A DNA stretch of 64,000 bases from ZC4RG20 sp963702105 (GTDB taxonomy: Bacteria > Pseudomonadota > Gammaproteobacteria > Steroidobacterales > Rariloculaceae). The notes beneath the pieces were generated by a model, which had not been told where the DNA came from, did no database searches, and saw only the letters and a list, made by a program, of their open reading frames with translations. Below, piece by piece: positions 43,850-54,500 of the stretch (the stretch's first letter is position 1; the number at the start of each line of letters is the position of its first letter). The stretch lies in the NCBI GenBank assembly GCA_963702105.1, contig OY969712.1, positions 5,022,001-5,086,000 of the forward strand, given 5' to 3'. A program made the translations under genes and the position numbers.

Positions 43850-45082
43850 CTACTTGGACTTGGCCGCCGGCGCGGACTTGTCGTCCAGCGGCTTCAGCAG
43901 GTCGGCCATGTGCCGCGTCATCTGGTTGTACTGATACGTGGGGATTTCGTAACGCCAGCCGTGCACGCGCGCGTTGATGCGGTCGGCTTCGGCCTGCGCG
44001 TCCGGCGCTTTTTTCTTTTCCGCCGCCGCCGCGGGCCCAGCCTTGCCGGCCTTCGCCTCGGTTGTTGTGCCCTTGCCGGCCGAACCGCTCGCGTCGGCGG
44101 AGCCGCTCGCGTTGGTCGGGCCGCTCGCGTCGGCCGGGCCGCTCGCGTCGGCCGGGCCGCTCGCGCCCGCGGAGCCGCCCGACGCCTTGGCCGCCGCCGC
44201 AGCCTGCTGCGGGTCCACCGAGGCCGCGACCTCGATCCAGTCGCCGCCCGAGGTCTCCGTGCCCTTGACGGTCACGACGAGGCCGTCGAACGTCTTGTAT
44301 GTCGCCGTCACGTCGGCGGGCTTCGTCTCCTTGGCCGCGGCCACGTCCTGCAGCTTCAGGTCGTGCAGTGCGCCGCCGACGACGTTGGCGACGGCCGGAT
44401 ACTGCAGCTCGCGGCCCGCGGGCACGTTCTCGACGGTGAAGTTCTCCTGCTTCGCGTCGGCTTTCGTGAGCTCGAGCTTCTCTCCGTCCGCGCGCACGAC
44501 GCTGACTTCGTGCACGCGGTTCTCAGGCACGTCCACGATGTCGGGGACGACCCACTTCGCGCCGTCCGTCGGCAGGTCCAGGGACTTGTCGATGAGGTAG
44601 CTCGCGGGGTCCGCGTCGTTGCGCACGTAGCGGTAGCTCGAACCCGACTCGTGACCGATCGTGACGGCGGCGAGCGACTTGTCGCCCGCCTTGAGCATGA
44701 GCTCCGTGCCCGTCGCGTTGGCCAGCTTGACCGGCTCGACGCCGAGCCGAGCGTAGTACTCGGGGTTCGAGGTCTTCTGCTCGACGACCTTGGCCTCGGC
44801 GAGGTTCAGCAGCGCCTTTCTGACCTTGGCGATGTCGGCCGGGTAATTGTCCTTCTCCATGACCACCCAGCCGTTCTTCTCGCGGACCACGGTCGCGATC
44901 GCCTTGTTGCCCGCTCCGACGATCTCGATGCGATCGATGTCGTTGAGCTTGGCCGAGAGGCCCGGCATGAACAGGGCCCGGCCGCCCGGCTCGTCGCTCG
45001 ACGAGCTGTGGTGGCCGAGGGCTGCGAGACCTGCCAGCACGACGAGCGCGACGGCGAGGCCAATGAGTGTACGACTGCTCAT
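43850..45082 (-). CDS. DUF4340 domain protein of a Gld-like ABC operon
   Basis: 410 residues: an N-terminal hydrophobic anchor (TLIGLAVALVVLAGLAAL), then periplasmic repeats of a DUF4340 type (NGWVVMEKDNYPADIAKVRK, then LEAKVVEQKTSNPEYYARLG-like). A low-complexity linker (about 300-345) is encoded by 18-base tandem repeats. The C-terminal RVHGWRYEIPTYQYNQMTRH is conserved-looking. DUF4340 genes commonly follow GldG-like genes. It is the last of four coupled genes, 2 bases after gldG. Confidence 0.85.
   Translation of the reverse strand: MSSRTLIGLAVALVVLAGLAALGHHSSSSDEPGGRALFMPGLSAKLNDIDRIEIVGAGNKAIATVVREKNGWVVMEKDNYPADIAKVRKALLNLAEAKVVEQKTSNPEYYARLGVEPVKLANATGTELMLKAGDKSLAAVTIGHESGSSYRYVRNDADPASYLIDKSLDLPTDGAKWVVPDIVDVPENRVHEVSVVRADGEKLELTKADAKQENFTVENVPAGRELQYPAVANVVGGALHDLKLQDVAAAKETKPADVTATYKTFDGLVVTVKGTETSGGDWIEVAASVDPQQAAAAAKASGGSAGASGPADASGPADASGPTNASGSADASGSAGKGTTTEAKAGKAGPAAAAEKKKAPDAQAEADRINARVHGWRYEIPTYQYNQMTRHMADLLKPLDDKSAPAAKSK
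44085..44174. repeat. Five 18-bp tandem repeats within the DUF4340 gene
   Basis: Units begin CCGCTCGCG at 44085, 44103, 44121, 44139 and 44157; two adjacent units (44121, 44139) are identical. They encode the repeated peptide ASGPAD and variants. A coding VNTR, likely variable in number between strains. Confidence 0.8.
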
Positions 45083-45084
45083 CT

Positions 45085-47064
45085 TCAGGCTCCGTGTCGA
45101 CGCCGTCTGAGATAGACGACGAGTAAGGCGAACAGGGTCAGTGCCAGCGGCACGAGACCGATGTTGATGACCTTCAGGCGCGTGCCGAGGCGCTCGATGC
45201 TTTGGTCGAGGTTGTGCTGGACGTCCCTGAGCTGCTTGCGGATCTGCAGCTCCTGAGCCCGGAACTGTTGAACCTCCTTCTCCTGGTCCGGCGTCATGAT
45301 CAGGCTCGTCTTATCGGTACGCGATGCCTGCAGCTCGCCGAGCTTCTGCTGCGTCTGCTTGAGCTCGGCCTGCAGCCGCTGCTGAGTCGCCCGGAATTGC
45401 CTGTCGGCGGCGGCCCGAAGGGCCACGACGGTCGTGAAGGGCCGCGAAAACGTCGGCCGGCTCTTGAGGCCGATGAGCTCCGCGCTGCCGGACAGATTGT
45501 CGAGCGCGTTGGTCACGAAGTCGCCGTTGTTCGCAAACGCGGACACGAGCGCCTGGCCCAGAAAGTTTTGCCGCTGCACCCACATGCGGTCGCTGAGCAT
45601 GTCAACGTCGGCGACGATGACGATGTTCGCATCGTCCGTCGATTTCAGCGAGGCGGGCTTGGCCGCAGCGGCCTTGCCGCCTTCCTTGGCGGCGGCGGCG
45701 CTGCTTTCCTTGCCGCCGGCGTCCTTGCCGGCGGATTTGTCGTCGGCGCTCGCCGCGTCCTGCTTTCCGGCATCCGCGTCAGGCGTCTTTTCCGCGGGCG
45801 GCCCGTCCGGGAAAGCAGTTTCGATGTGCCCGCTGAGCCGCGCCGCGAGCGTGTATTGCTTGCCCGTCGGCGTGAAATCGTCGAGCAGGCGGCCCGGATC
45901 GTCGAGGAACTGCATCTTGATCGCCGGGACCAGCGCCGACTGGGTGCTCGAGAGGATGAGCGGCGTGAACTTGACCTTGGCGCCCTTGGCTTTCTCGAGC
46001 GCCCCGGCCGTCCCGAGATTGATCGACTCGAGGCCGGACGTGATGACGTCCTTCTGATCCATCGACTTGTCGTCGAGGCCGATGAGGCCGATGTGACGGA
46101 CGGCCTGGCCGTTGCCGGTATTGACGCGCAGCGCATGGAGGTTGTCGCCGACTACCTGGGCCGGCGAGTACTGCACGCCCCAGGCGTCGAACAGACGCTT
46201 GAGGTCCGAGCTGGCCGCGCCGATCCCCGCGATGCCGGCCTGGGGCCCTGGCGAGGCGATCTCCGCCAGCGGATCGACGAATACGAGGGCCCGGCCGCCC
46301 CGGAGCACGAATTGATCGATCGCGTAGAGCGTCTTGTCGTCGAGGTCTTTGGGGTGGACGATCCAGAGCACGTCGACGTCGGGGTCGATCTTGCTGACGC
46401 TCTTCGGCAGCGTCCGCACGTCGAAGAGCTGGCGCACCTCGGTCATGATCGTCCAGGGCATCGTCACGCGCTGGCTGCGCGCGTCGTAGCCTCCCGCCAT
46501 CGGGACGCCGCTGAGCAGCGCGACGACGGGCTTCTTCGGATGCGCGAGGCCGTAGACGAGGTGCGCGAGGTCGTACTCGAGGAACGCTTCTTTGTCGGGC
46601 TGCAGGAACGGGATCTTTTGCGTATCGCCGACGCTGTTCGTGCCGGCCACACCGAAGAACACCTTCTGATCCTCGGCGCCTCCGAGGTTTACGGCCTGCA
46701 GACCGAGTTGCGTGGCGCGGTCCTCGTCGTCGGAGAACGGCTCGGGATCGATGACCTTGACCTTGAGCTTGCCGTCGGAGTTGGCCGCGAACTCGTCGAG
46801 CATCTCGTGCACACGCGTCGCGTAGGCCCGCAGATAAGCGTTTTTGGCTTCCTTGTCCGAATAGAAGAAGTAGAGGTTGACCGGCTCGTCGATATCGTGA
46901 AGGACCTTCTTGGTGCCGGCCGACAGAGTGTAGATCTTGTTCTGCGTCAGATCGATCCTGAGCCCGCGCAGCAGCGTGTTGCTCGCCATGACGGCCGCGA
47001 CGAACACGAGCCCGAGCAGGATGAGGGTCGAATAGCCGATCCTGTTACGTTGTGCCGCATTCAT
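45085..47064 (-). CDS. gldG: GldG-like ABC-system auxiliary protein
   Basis: 659 residues. A transmembrane helix near the N terminus (LILLGLVFVAAVMASNTLL) is followed by IDLTQNKIYTLSAGTKKVL, the family hallmark of GldG/ABC_transp_aux proteins. Then come a large periplasmic domain (LPKSVSKIDPDVDVLWIVHP, FVLRGGRALVFVDP), an alanine/lysine-rich insert (about 425-475), a coiled coil near 560-620 and a C-terminal helix. In Bacteroidetes, GldG, with GldA and GldF, supports gliding; in other phyla the system is an ABC exporter of unknown cargo. It precedes DUF4340 and follows the permease. Confidence 0.88.
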   Translation of the reverse strand: MNAAQRNRIGYSTLILLGLVFVAAVMASNTLLRGLRIDLTQNKIYTLSAGTKKVLHDIDEPVNLYFFYSDKEAKNAYLRAYATRVHEMLDEFAANSDGKLKVKVIDPEPFSDDEDRATQLGLQAVNLGGAEDQKVFFGVAGTNSVGDTQKIPFLQPDKEAFLEYDLAHLVYGLAHPKKPVVALLSGVPMAGGYDARSQRVTMPWTIMTEVRQLFDVRTLPKSVSKIDPDVDVLWIVHPKDLDDKTLYAIDQFVLRGGRALVFVDPLAEIASPGPQAGIAGIGAASSDLKRLFDAWGVQYSPAQVVGDNLHALRVNTGNGQAVRHIGLIGLDDKSMDQKDVITSGLESINLGTAGALEKAKGAKVKFTPLILSSTQSALVPAIKMQFLDDPGRLLDDFTPTGKQYTLAARLSGHIETAFPDGPPAEKTPDADAGKQDAASADDKSAGKDAGGKESSAAAAKEGGKAAAAKPASLKSTDDANIVIVADVDMLSDRMWVQRQNFLGQALVSAFANNGDFVTNALDNLSGSAELIGLKSRPTFSRPFTTVVALRAAADRQFRATQQRLQAELKQTQQKLGELQASRTDKTSLIMTPDQEKEVQQFRAQELQIRKQLRDVQHNLDQSIERLGTRLKVINIGLVPLALTLFALLVVYLRRRRHGA

Positions 47065-47067
47065 GGG

Positions 47068-47802
47068 TCAGTCCGCCTTCTTGAGCTGAAGAATGATCGT
47101 CGTCGCAAAGAGCGAGGCGCCGATCAGCAGGGCGAAGTAGACGAGATCGCGGACATCGATGACGCCCTTGCTGATCGCGTCGAAGTGCGTGAGGAAGCTC
47201 AGGCTCGCGATTGCGTCGACGACCGCCTGAGGCGCCCAGCCCGTAAAGACGTCGAGCACGAGGGAGTAGCCGGCGAGCAGCAGCAGCAGACAGGCCACAA
47301 ACGAGATCACGAACGCAATGACCTGATTTTTGGTCAGCGCCGAGAAGCAGGACCCGACGGCGAGGAAACCGCCCGCCACGAGGATGCTGCCGACGTAGGC
47401 CGCGAAGATGACACCGTTGTCCGGCGAGCCGAGATAGTTGACGGTGATCCACATCGGGAACGTCAGCGCCACGGCCAGCGCGATGAAGATCCAGGCCGCC
47501 AGGAACTTGCCGACGACGGCCTGCCACGGCTCGATCGGCAGCGTCATGAGAAGCTCGATGCTTCCCGATTTCCGCTCCTCAGCCCACAAGCGCATGCTGA
47601 GCGCCGGGCCGAGAAAGAGAAACAGCCAGGGGTGAAACGTGAAGAAGGGCTCGAGGTCCGCCTGGCCGCGGTTGTAGAAGTCCCCGAGATAGAAGGTCGC
47701 CGCGCTCGCGAGGATCAGAAAGACCACGATGAACACGTAGGCGACCGGCGTCGCGAAATAGCTGCGCAGCTCGCGGCGCATGACTGCGAGTGTTCCGTTC
47801 AT
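47068..47802 (-). CDS. gldF: ABC-2 permease, GldF-like
   Basis: 244 residues, six hydrophobic segments; starts MNGTLAVMRRELRSYFATPVAY, the GldF/NosY-type opening, with RLWAEERKSGSIELLMTLPI after the second segment. ATG at 47802 overlaps the stop of the ATPase gene by 4 bases. A much longer in-frame reading upstream is an artefact of the ATPase gene. Works with the ATPase at 47799 and the GldG-like protein. Confidence 0.9.
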   Translation of the reverse strand: MNGTLAVMRRELRSYFATPVAYVFIVVFLILASAATFYLGDFYNRGQADLEPFFTFHPWLFLFLGPALSMRLWAEERKSGSIELLMTLPIEPWQAVVGKFLAAWIFIALAVALTFPMWITVNYLGSPDNGVIFAAYVGSILVAGGFLAVGSCFSALTKNQVIAFVISFVACLLLLLAGYSLVLDVFTGWAPQAVVDAIASLSFLTHFDAISKGVIDVRDLVYFALLIGASLFATTIILQLKKAD

Positions 47803-48734
47803 GCGCTGGCTCCTCCGGTGATCGTCCTGAAGACTTCGTCGAGCCGGCCCGATTCGAGCTCGAGCTCGGTCAGATTCCACCCGTTCTGGTCGGCCAGGCG
47901 GTGAATCGGCGACAACGGCAGCTTGCCCGGGGCCGGAAACGCCGTGATGCGTCCCGTAGCGGCGTCGAAATCCGTTTCCGCGACCTCGGGCAGCGAGGCG
48001 ACCGCGCGCCGCGCGGCCGCGGGGTCCGCGCCTTCGGCCAGCCGGAACGTGACGGCGTTGTGGAACTTCGAGCGCGCCTCGAGTCCGGCCGGCGTGTCGT
48101 CCGCGACTATCTTGCCGTGCGCGATGACGACGGCGCGGCTGCAGATCGCGTCGACCTCCTCGAGCAGATGCGTCGAGATCACGACGATCTTGTTTGCGGA
48201 CATGCCGCGGATGAGCTGCCGCACCTCGTGCTTCTGGTTGGGGTCGAGACCGTCCGTCGGCTCGTCGAGCAGCAGCACGTCGGGGTCGTGCAGGATGGCT
48301 TGAGCGAGCCCCACGCGGCGCTTGTAGCCTTTCGAAAGCGTATCGATATTCTGGTCGACGACGCGGTCGAGATGCAGCAGGCCGAAGACCTCGTCGAGCC
48401 GCTTGCGGCGCGTCTGCGGCGCCATCCCGCGGGCGTCGGCGATGAACTCGAGAAACGAGCGCGGCGTCATCTCGGGGTAGCCGGCGCCGCTCTCCGGCAG
48501 ATAGCCGATGCGGCGTTTCGCTTCCATAGCCTCGGTCTCGACGTCGTGACCGCAGACGAGCACGCGGCCTTCGGTCGGGGCCAGAAAGCCCGCGATGATG
48601 CGCATCGTCGTCGTCTTGCCGGCCCCGTTGGGACCCAGAAACCCGAGCACTTCGCCGGGGTGTACCTGGAAGCTCACATGGTCGACGGCCCGAAGCGGGC
48701 CGTACAGCTTCGTCAGATCTTGACACTCGATCAT
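47799..48734 (-). CDS. gldA: ABC transporter ATPase, GldA-like
   Basis: 311 residues: Walker A FLGPNGAGKTTTMRII, Q-loop YLPESGAGYPEM, signature TLSKGYKRRVGLAQA, Walker B VLLLDEPTDGLD and switch STHLLEEV. The signature SKGYKRR (rather than SGGMK) and the glutamate-containing Q-loop are typical of GldA/NatA-like ATPases. ATG at 48734 with GGGCAG ahead. First gene of the four-gene exporter operon. Confidence 0.92.
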   Translation of the reverse strand: MIECQDLTKLYGPLRAVDHVSFQVHPGEVLGFLGPNGAGKTTTMRIIAGFLAPTEGRVLVCGHDVETEAMEAKRRIGYLPESGAGYPEMTPRSFLEFIADARGMAPQTRRKRLDEVFGLLHLDRVVDQNIDTLSKGYKRRVGLAQAILHDPDVLLLDEPTDGLDPNQKHEVRQLIRGMSANKIVVISTHLLEEVDAICSRAVVIAHGKIVADDTPAGLEARSKFHNAVTFRLAEGADPAAARRAVASLPEVAETDFDAATGRITAFPAPGKLPLSPIHRLADQNGWNLTELELESGRLDEVFRTITGGASA

Positions 48735-49106
48735 TTTCTGCCCTGCGAGAGGTTGGTTTGCGCGGGAAGCGCCGGCGCAGCGGCGCTTCATTCTGCATAC
48801 AGCCCTTTATCGTTTCAACCGCACCCGTGGGGCGAGCGGCGTGCCGGCAGGCGTCGCGCGCGCCCCGGTAGGGGCTCGGCCAGGGACGGCGGGCGAGGCG
48901 GAATTCTACGCCGCTGCGCACGGGTTGCGGGGCATTCATGACGATCATGTAATGTTCGGAGCTCGGGCGCCGCGTTTTGAATTTCGACGGGCGCGCGGGA
49001 CGCGGAACGGCAGCGCGCGGATCGCCCGACGACCGACTCGCGGGCGGCACGGTGAGCGCCGCAGGATAATCGAAGCACGGCAACGGAAAGGCGAAAGGAG
49101 CAGCGA
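48735..49106. other. 372-base divergent spacer, gldA / dihydroorotase
   Basis: A gene-free stretch between two divergent starts. It holds the probable gldA promoter at 48790-48818 and, at the other end, the ribosome-binding site AAAGGAG of the dihydroorotase gene. I see no credible open frame, repeat or other structure. Confidence 0.6.
48790..48818 (-). promoter_or_regulatory. Probable sigma-70 promoter of the Gld-like operon
   Basis: On the minus strand, TTGAAA (48818-48813) and CAGAAT (48795-48790) are separated by exactly 17 bases, 56 bases upstream of the gldA ATG. Five of six and four of six consensus matches. Confidence 0.45.
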
Positions 49107-50441
49107 GTGAAGAAGCTACTGTTGGTCAACGGTCGGGTCGTCAACGAGGGGCGTATCGTCGAGGCGGACGTGCTGATCGCCGGCGAGCGCATCGAGCGTG
49201 TCGGCTCCGCGCTGCCGGGGGAGGGCGCCGAAGTCGTCGATCTCGAGGGCCGTTACGTGCTGCCGGGGCTGATCGACGACCAGGTGCATTTCCGCGAGCC
49301 CGGCCTCGGGCACAAGGCGACCATCGAGAGCGAGTCGCGGGCCGCGATCTGCGGCGGCGTCACGAGCTTTCTCGACATGCCGAATACCTCGCCTCCGACC
49401 GTGGACCGCGCCGCGCTCGCGGCCAAGCGCGAGCGCGCGGCCGGCGCGAGCTTCGCCAACTACGGGTTCTACCTCGGGGCGACGAATACGAACATCGAAG
49501 AGATCAAGCGCGTGACGCGGGCCGATGCCTGCGGCATCAAAGTCTTCATGGGCGCCTCGACGGGGAACATGCTCGTCGACGATCCGGCCGCGCTCGAGGC
49601 GATCTTCGCCGAGGCGCCGTTGCCCGTAGCGACGCATTGCGAGGACACGCCGATGATCCGTGCGGCGGAGGCCGAGTACCGCGCGCGCTACGGTGAGGAC
49701 GTGCCCATGGAGGCACATCCGAAAATCCGCTCCGCCGAGGCCTGCTACAAGTCCTCGTCGCTCGCGGTGGGCCTCGCGCGGCGGCACGGGACGCGCCTGC
49801 ACGTGCTCCACCTCACGACCGGTCGCGAGCTCGAGCTGTTCGACCGCGGCCCTATCGAGGGGAAGAAGATCACGGCCGAAGTCTGCGTGCATCACCTTTG
49901 GTTCGACGAGACGAGCTATCGCGATCTCGGCACGCTGATCAAGTGCAACCCTGCCATCAAGACGCCGGCCGACCGTGAGGCGCTCGTGATGGGCGTCGTC
50001 GAGGACTCGATCGACGTCATCGCCACGGACCACGCGCCGCACACGCTCGCGGAAAAGTCCTCGCCGTATTTTCAGGCGCCCTCGGGCCTGCCGCTCGTCC
50101 AGCACTCGCTGCTCATGCTGCTCGAGCAGCACGAGCAGGGCCTGTTCAGCCTGCCTGCCATCGTCGAAAAGGCGGCGCACAACCCCGCGAGGCTGTTCGG
50201 CATCGTGGACCGCGGGTTCGTTCGCGAGGGTTATCTAGCGGACCTCGCCGTCGTCGATCTCGAGCGCGAGACGCGCGTCGATCGGGCGCAGATCCTCTAC
50301 AAATGCGGCTGGTCGCCGCTGGAGGGCTCGACGCTGCACTCATCCGTCTTCATGACGATCCTGAACGGCGTGCCCGTCTACCGCGACGGCCGGCTCGCGG
50401 CCGAGCCGCGCGGTCGGGCGCTCACGTTCGCGCCGCTCTGA
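49107..50441 (+). CDS. pyrC: Dihydroorotase
   Basis: Zinc amidohydrolase closing carbamoyl-aspartate to dihydroorotate in pyrimidine synthesis. 444 residues, class I type: DDQVHFREPGLGHKATIES (about 57-75, zinc histidine motif), GIKVFMGASTGNML (metal-bridging lysine), and VIATDHAPHTLAEK near 307-320. GTG at 49107 with AAAGGAG 6 bases ahead. Some hydantoinase/allantoinase relatives look alike, but the FREPG and ATDHAPH forms fit dihydroorotase. Confidence 0.9.
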   Translation: MKKLLLVNGRVVNEGRIVEADVLIAGERIERVGSALPGEGAEVVDLEGRYVLPGLIDDQVHFREPGLGHKATIESESRAAICGGVTSFLDMPNTSPPTVDRAALAAKRERAAGASFANYGFYLGATNTNIEEIKRVTRADACGIKVFMGASTGNMLVDDPAALEAIFAEAPLPVATHCEDTPMIRAAEAEYRARYGEDVPMEAHPKIRSAEACYKSSSLAVGLARRHGTRLHVLHLTTGRELELFDRGPIEGKKITAEVCVHHLWFDETSYRDLGTLIKCNPAIKTPADREALVMGVVEDSIDVIATDHAPHTLAEKSSPYFQAPSGLPLVQHSLLMLLEQHEQGLFSLPAIVEKAAHNPARLFGIVDRGFVREGYLADLAVVDLERETRVDRAQILYKCGWSPLEGSTLHSSVFMTILNGVPVYRDGRLAAEPRGRALTFAPL

Positions 50442-50542
50442 GCCCCCGCCGGCGGAGGCAGGAGAAGCCGACGCAGTTCCTTGCCCGCGCGGACCGGGCG
50501 TGCTCGACTTCGGGCGGGATTCTCGAGGGCCGAGGTTCAATA

Positions 50543-51472
50543 ATGCATCGTTACCTCGCCTGCGTCGCGGTGGCGGCGCTGGCGGCAACCGGCTGCGGCG
50601 GCCCGCGGCAGGCCGCTCCGGCTGGAGGCTCGCCACGCGGCGCGGCCTACGGTGCCGCATCGCAGGGGGCTGCGCGCCCCCCGACCGCACCGCTGCGTGC
50701 GGCCGCGGCCGCGCCCAGCGTCGCCGCGCCGCGGGCGGCCGCCGCCGTGCTCGAGCAGCGGCTCGCCTATGGCGAGTCCAAGGACAGCAACCTCATGGGT
50801 TTCGTGGCGCTGCCCAAGGACGCGGCGGAGCCGTTGCCCGGCCTGATCCTCATTCACGAGCGCTTCGGGCTCACCGACGGCGTCAAGGAGACCGCCCGGC
50901 GGCTCGCGGCCTTCGGGTACGTGGTGCTGGCCGTCGATCTCTACGGCGGCCGAGTGGGCACCGACGCGGCCTCCGCCGCCGCACTGGCCCAACGCGTGAC
51001 CGCCGATCCGGCCGCGGCGCGCAGGAATCTCCGCCAGGCCTACGAGTTCCTCGAACGCTATGCCATGGCGCCGCGCATCGGGGCCATCGGCTGGGATTTC
51101 GGCGGTACCTGGGCGCTCGAGACGGCCCTGCTCCTCCCGGAGGAGCTCGACGCAGCCGTGATCTATTACGGCAGGGTCGGGGCGGTGGACGCCGAAAGGC
51201 TCGCGGCTCTGGACATGCCGGTGCTCGCGTTCTTCGGCGGTCTCGATCCCGCGGTGGCGGATAACACGGTGGAGGGCTTCGGCGCGGCGTTGCATAAGCT
51301 CGGTAAGCCGGCCGAGGTGAAAGTCTACCCCGCGGCGCAACGGGCATTCGCCGATGCGGGAACGCGGGATTACGATCCGCTCGCGGCGGCCGACGCCTGG
51401 CACAAGACCGTTGCGTTTCTGGCCCAGGCGCTGCAGAAGGACGCAGGGCCGGCGCCGGACGCGGGACCTTAG
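50543..51472 (+). CDS. Dienelactone-hydrolase-fold lipoprotein, probably without the usual catalytic triad
   Basis: 309 residues. A lipoprotein signal (LAATGC, lipidated Cys18) and an alanine-rich linker (20-68) precede a DLH domain (about 70-300): LILIHERFGLTDGVKETARR, LAVDLYGG, FFGGLDPAV. At the nucleophile elbow, where DLH has Cys (GxCxGG), this protein reads GWDFGG with Asp185. The usual catalytic histidine is replaced by Arg267 (AQRAFAD), while the acid Asp235 remains. Either an inactive binding protein or an enzyme with an Asp nucleophile. ATG at 50543. Follows pyrC by about 100 bases. Confidence 0.8.
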   Translation: MHRYLACVAVAALAATGCGGPRQAAPAGGSPRGAAYGAASQGAARPPTAPLRAAAAAPSVAAPRAAAAVLEQRLAYGESKDSNLMGFVALPKDAAEPLPGLILIHERFGLTDGVKETARRLAAFGYVVLAVDLYGGRVGTDAASAAALAQRVTADPAAARRNLRQAYEFLERYAMAPRIGAIGWDFGGTWALETALLLPEELDAAVIYYGRVGAVDAERLAALDMPVLAFFGGLDPAVADNTVEGFGAALHKLGKPAEVKVYPAAQRAFADAGTRDYDPLAAADAWHKTVAFLAQALQKDAGPAPDAGP

Positions 51473-51476
51473 GAAG

Positions 51477-51563
51477 AAAAAAACGGGGGCCGGGTTCGAA
51501 CGTCCTTATCTTCTGATTCTGAAGAACAAGTCCCTGTTCGATGCCGGGAAAAACCCGGCCCCC
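51477..51563 (-). terminator. Intrinsic terminator for the minus-strand gene at 51633
   Basis: Perfect 12-bp arms 51485-51496 and 51552-51563 enclose 55 bases with a small inner hairpin. Read on the minus strand, the stem is followed by seven T (51483-51477), a proper U-tract. It lies between two convergent genes; for the plus-strand gene the stem has no T-run. Confidence 0.7.
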
Positions 51564-51632
51564 TTACAACGGCCTTCCGGCTCGGCCGACGGCCACCATG
51601 GGGGAGGGGGTGGCGGCCGTCTGACAACACCG

Positions 51633-51908
51633 CTAACCGCGGATTCGATCCTCGCTCTGCGCGATCTTGACCTTGGGCGTCAACAACTCCTTGAGGTCGT
51701 CGTTGAGCTTACCCTTGATCTGGTCGTGAAAAGACCGAACGAATTCGTTCATTTCCGACCGAAAGTATTCCCTCTGTACCGCCGCCACGGTCGCGGCCTG
51801 CGACCCTTCGACGACGACCTCCTCGCCGGCCTCCGCACGCTGGCCCGCGAACGTCCAGGTCGCGGCCATGACGATGAGCCCGGCTGTCAGCAGTTTTCGC
51901 GTTACCAT
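51633..51908 (-). CDS. Small secreted protein of unknown function
   Basis: 91 residues: signal peptide (VTRKLLTAGLIVMAATWTFA, about 2-21), then a helical, charged mature part (EYFRSEMNEFVRSFHDQIKG, KLNDDLKELL). ATG at 51908 is preceded by GAAAGG at 9 bases; an ATG at 51917 is too close to that sequence. No family recognised. It is divergent from the sigma-54 activator gene at 52107 and could be one of its targets. Confidence 0.7.
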   Translation of the reverse strand: MVTRKLLTAGLIVMAATWTFAGQRAEAGEEVVVEGSQAATVAAVQREYFRSEMNEFVRSFHDQIKGKLNDDLKELLTPKVKIAQSEDRIRG

Positions 51909-52042
51909 TGTTCGCATCCTTTCTTTCACGAAACTCCGAAAACCCCTAAACTTGCATCGCTCCCTGTCACGCGCCTCTATATGCACGCGGCGTGCCAATT
52001 TCAAGGCATAGAAAAATCAATCGCTTACAAAATACCAGGATT

Positions 52043-52100
52043 ACGGAATTCCGTGCATTAACGAATTTCCGTTGACTTGATATACGGAATCTCGTAAATT
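52043..52100 (+). promoter_or_regulatory. Promoter and three ACG-N6-CGT operators of the PAS/sigma-54 activator gene
   Basis: Three copies of a 12-base dyad ACG-N6-CGT: 52043-52054 (perfect palindrome), 52061-52072 and 52084-52095. TTGACT (52072-52077) and TAAATT (52095-52100) are separated by 17 bases and form a sigma-70 promoter. The third operator lies in the spacer up to the -10 and the second abuts the -35, a layout for repression. Expected transcription start is at about 52107, at the ATG itself. Confidence 0.7.
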
Positions 52101-52106
52101 TTCGCC

Positions 52107-53927
<1,821 letters not shown>

Positions 53928-54045
53928 ACCGGAACTGTCCGCTTGCCGGCTCTTCGCAAAATCTGCTATACACCCGCGAATCCGCCTGCTCGCGTGCGCC
54001 GATCACCCGAGCCGCGGTCCGTAATCGACGAATGAAGCCGGGAAC

Positions 54046-54411
54046 ATGACCTACCTCGCCGAGAAAATGGAAGCGGCCGTGCGTCGATTGGTCGGAGACG
54101 GTCCGGTCAAGCAGCGCCTGGTCCAGGCCTACGCGGAGCATCTCGACGGTCTGCGCGAAAGCGACCTCCCGCCCTCTCTCCGGGGGGCATATGCGGAGCT
54201 CGACGAAGCCATGCATCGTTCGGGCCCCGTCGGGAAGGAAAGCAGCATTAAGATCACGGTGCAGAAAATGTCGTTTGCCGAGGCCACCGGGCACGCCGAG
54301 ACCATCGTGGGCCTCTACGCCGAGGCGCTGCGCGCGGCCGAGCGCAGCGGACCGCTCAAGGTCGTGCCGAAAGAAGACGCGGCGGCCCGCTACCTCGCCG
54401 GCGGACAGTAA
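54046..54411 (+). CDS. Unknown small protein
   Basis: 121 residues, helical, soluble, no signal peptide. Begins MTYLAEKMEAAVRRLVGDGP and has VKQRLVQAYAEHLDGL, IKITVQKMSFAEATGHAETI and a final LKVVPKEDAAARYLAGGQ. I do not recognise the family. Ninety bases separate it from the SH3 gene on the same strand. Its strand and position after the sigma-54 activator gene leave its control open. Confidence 0.7.
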   Translation: MTYLAEKMEAAVRRLVGDGPVKQRLVQAYAEHLDGLRESDLPPSLRGAYAELDEAMHRSGPVGKESSIKITVQKMSFAEATGHAETIVGLYAEALRAAERSGPLKVVPKEDAAARYLAGGQ

Positions 54412-54500
54412 CGGCACCGCACGTGCGCTCGTCCGCATCGGGCCGCTCGTGCCGCTCCGGCACCCCGGGGCTGCCCGATCGATCGAGATCGAGACCCACC

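Noticed and set aside
44085..44174. CRISPR-like array
   Set aside because: The 18-base units are directly adjacent, without spacers, and in frame within a protein gene.
47068..49083. A 671-residue open frame ending in the GldF-like permease
   Set aside because: Upstream of 47802 it is a shadow of the ATPase gene with arginine-rich, unstructured sequence.
51485..51563. Possible tRNA because of GGTTCGAA
   Set aside because: The sequence folds as a 12-bp terminator stem and lacks acceptor, D and anticodon arms.
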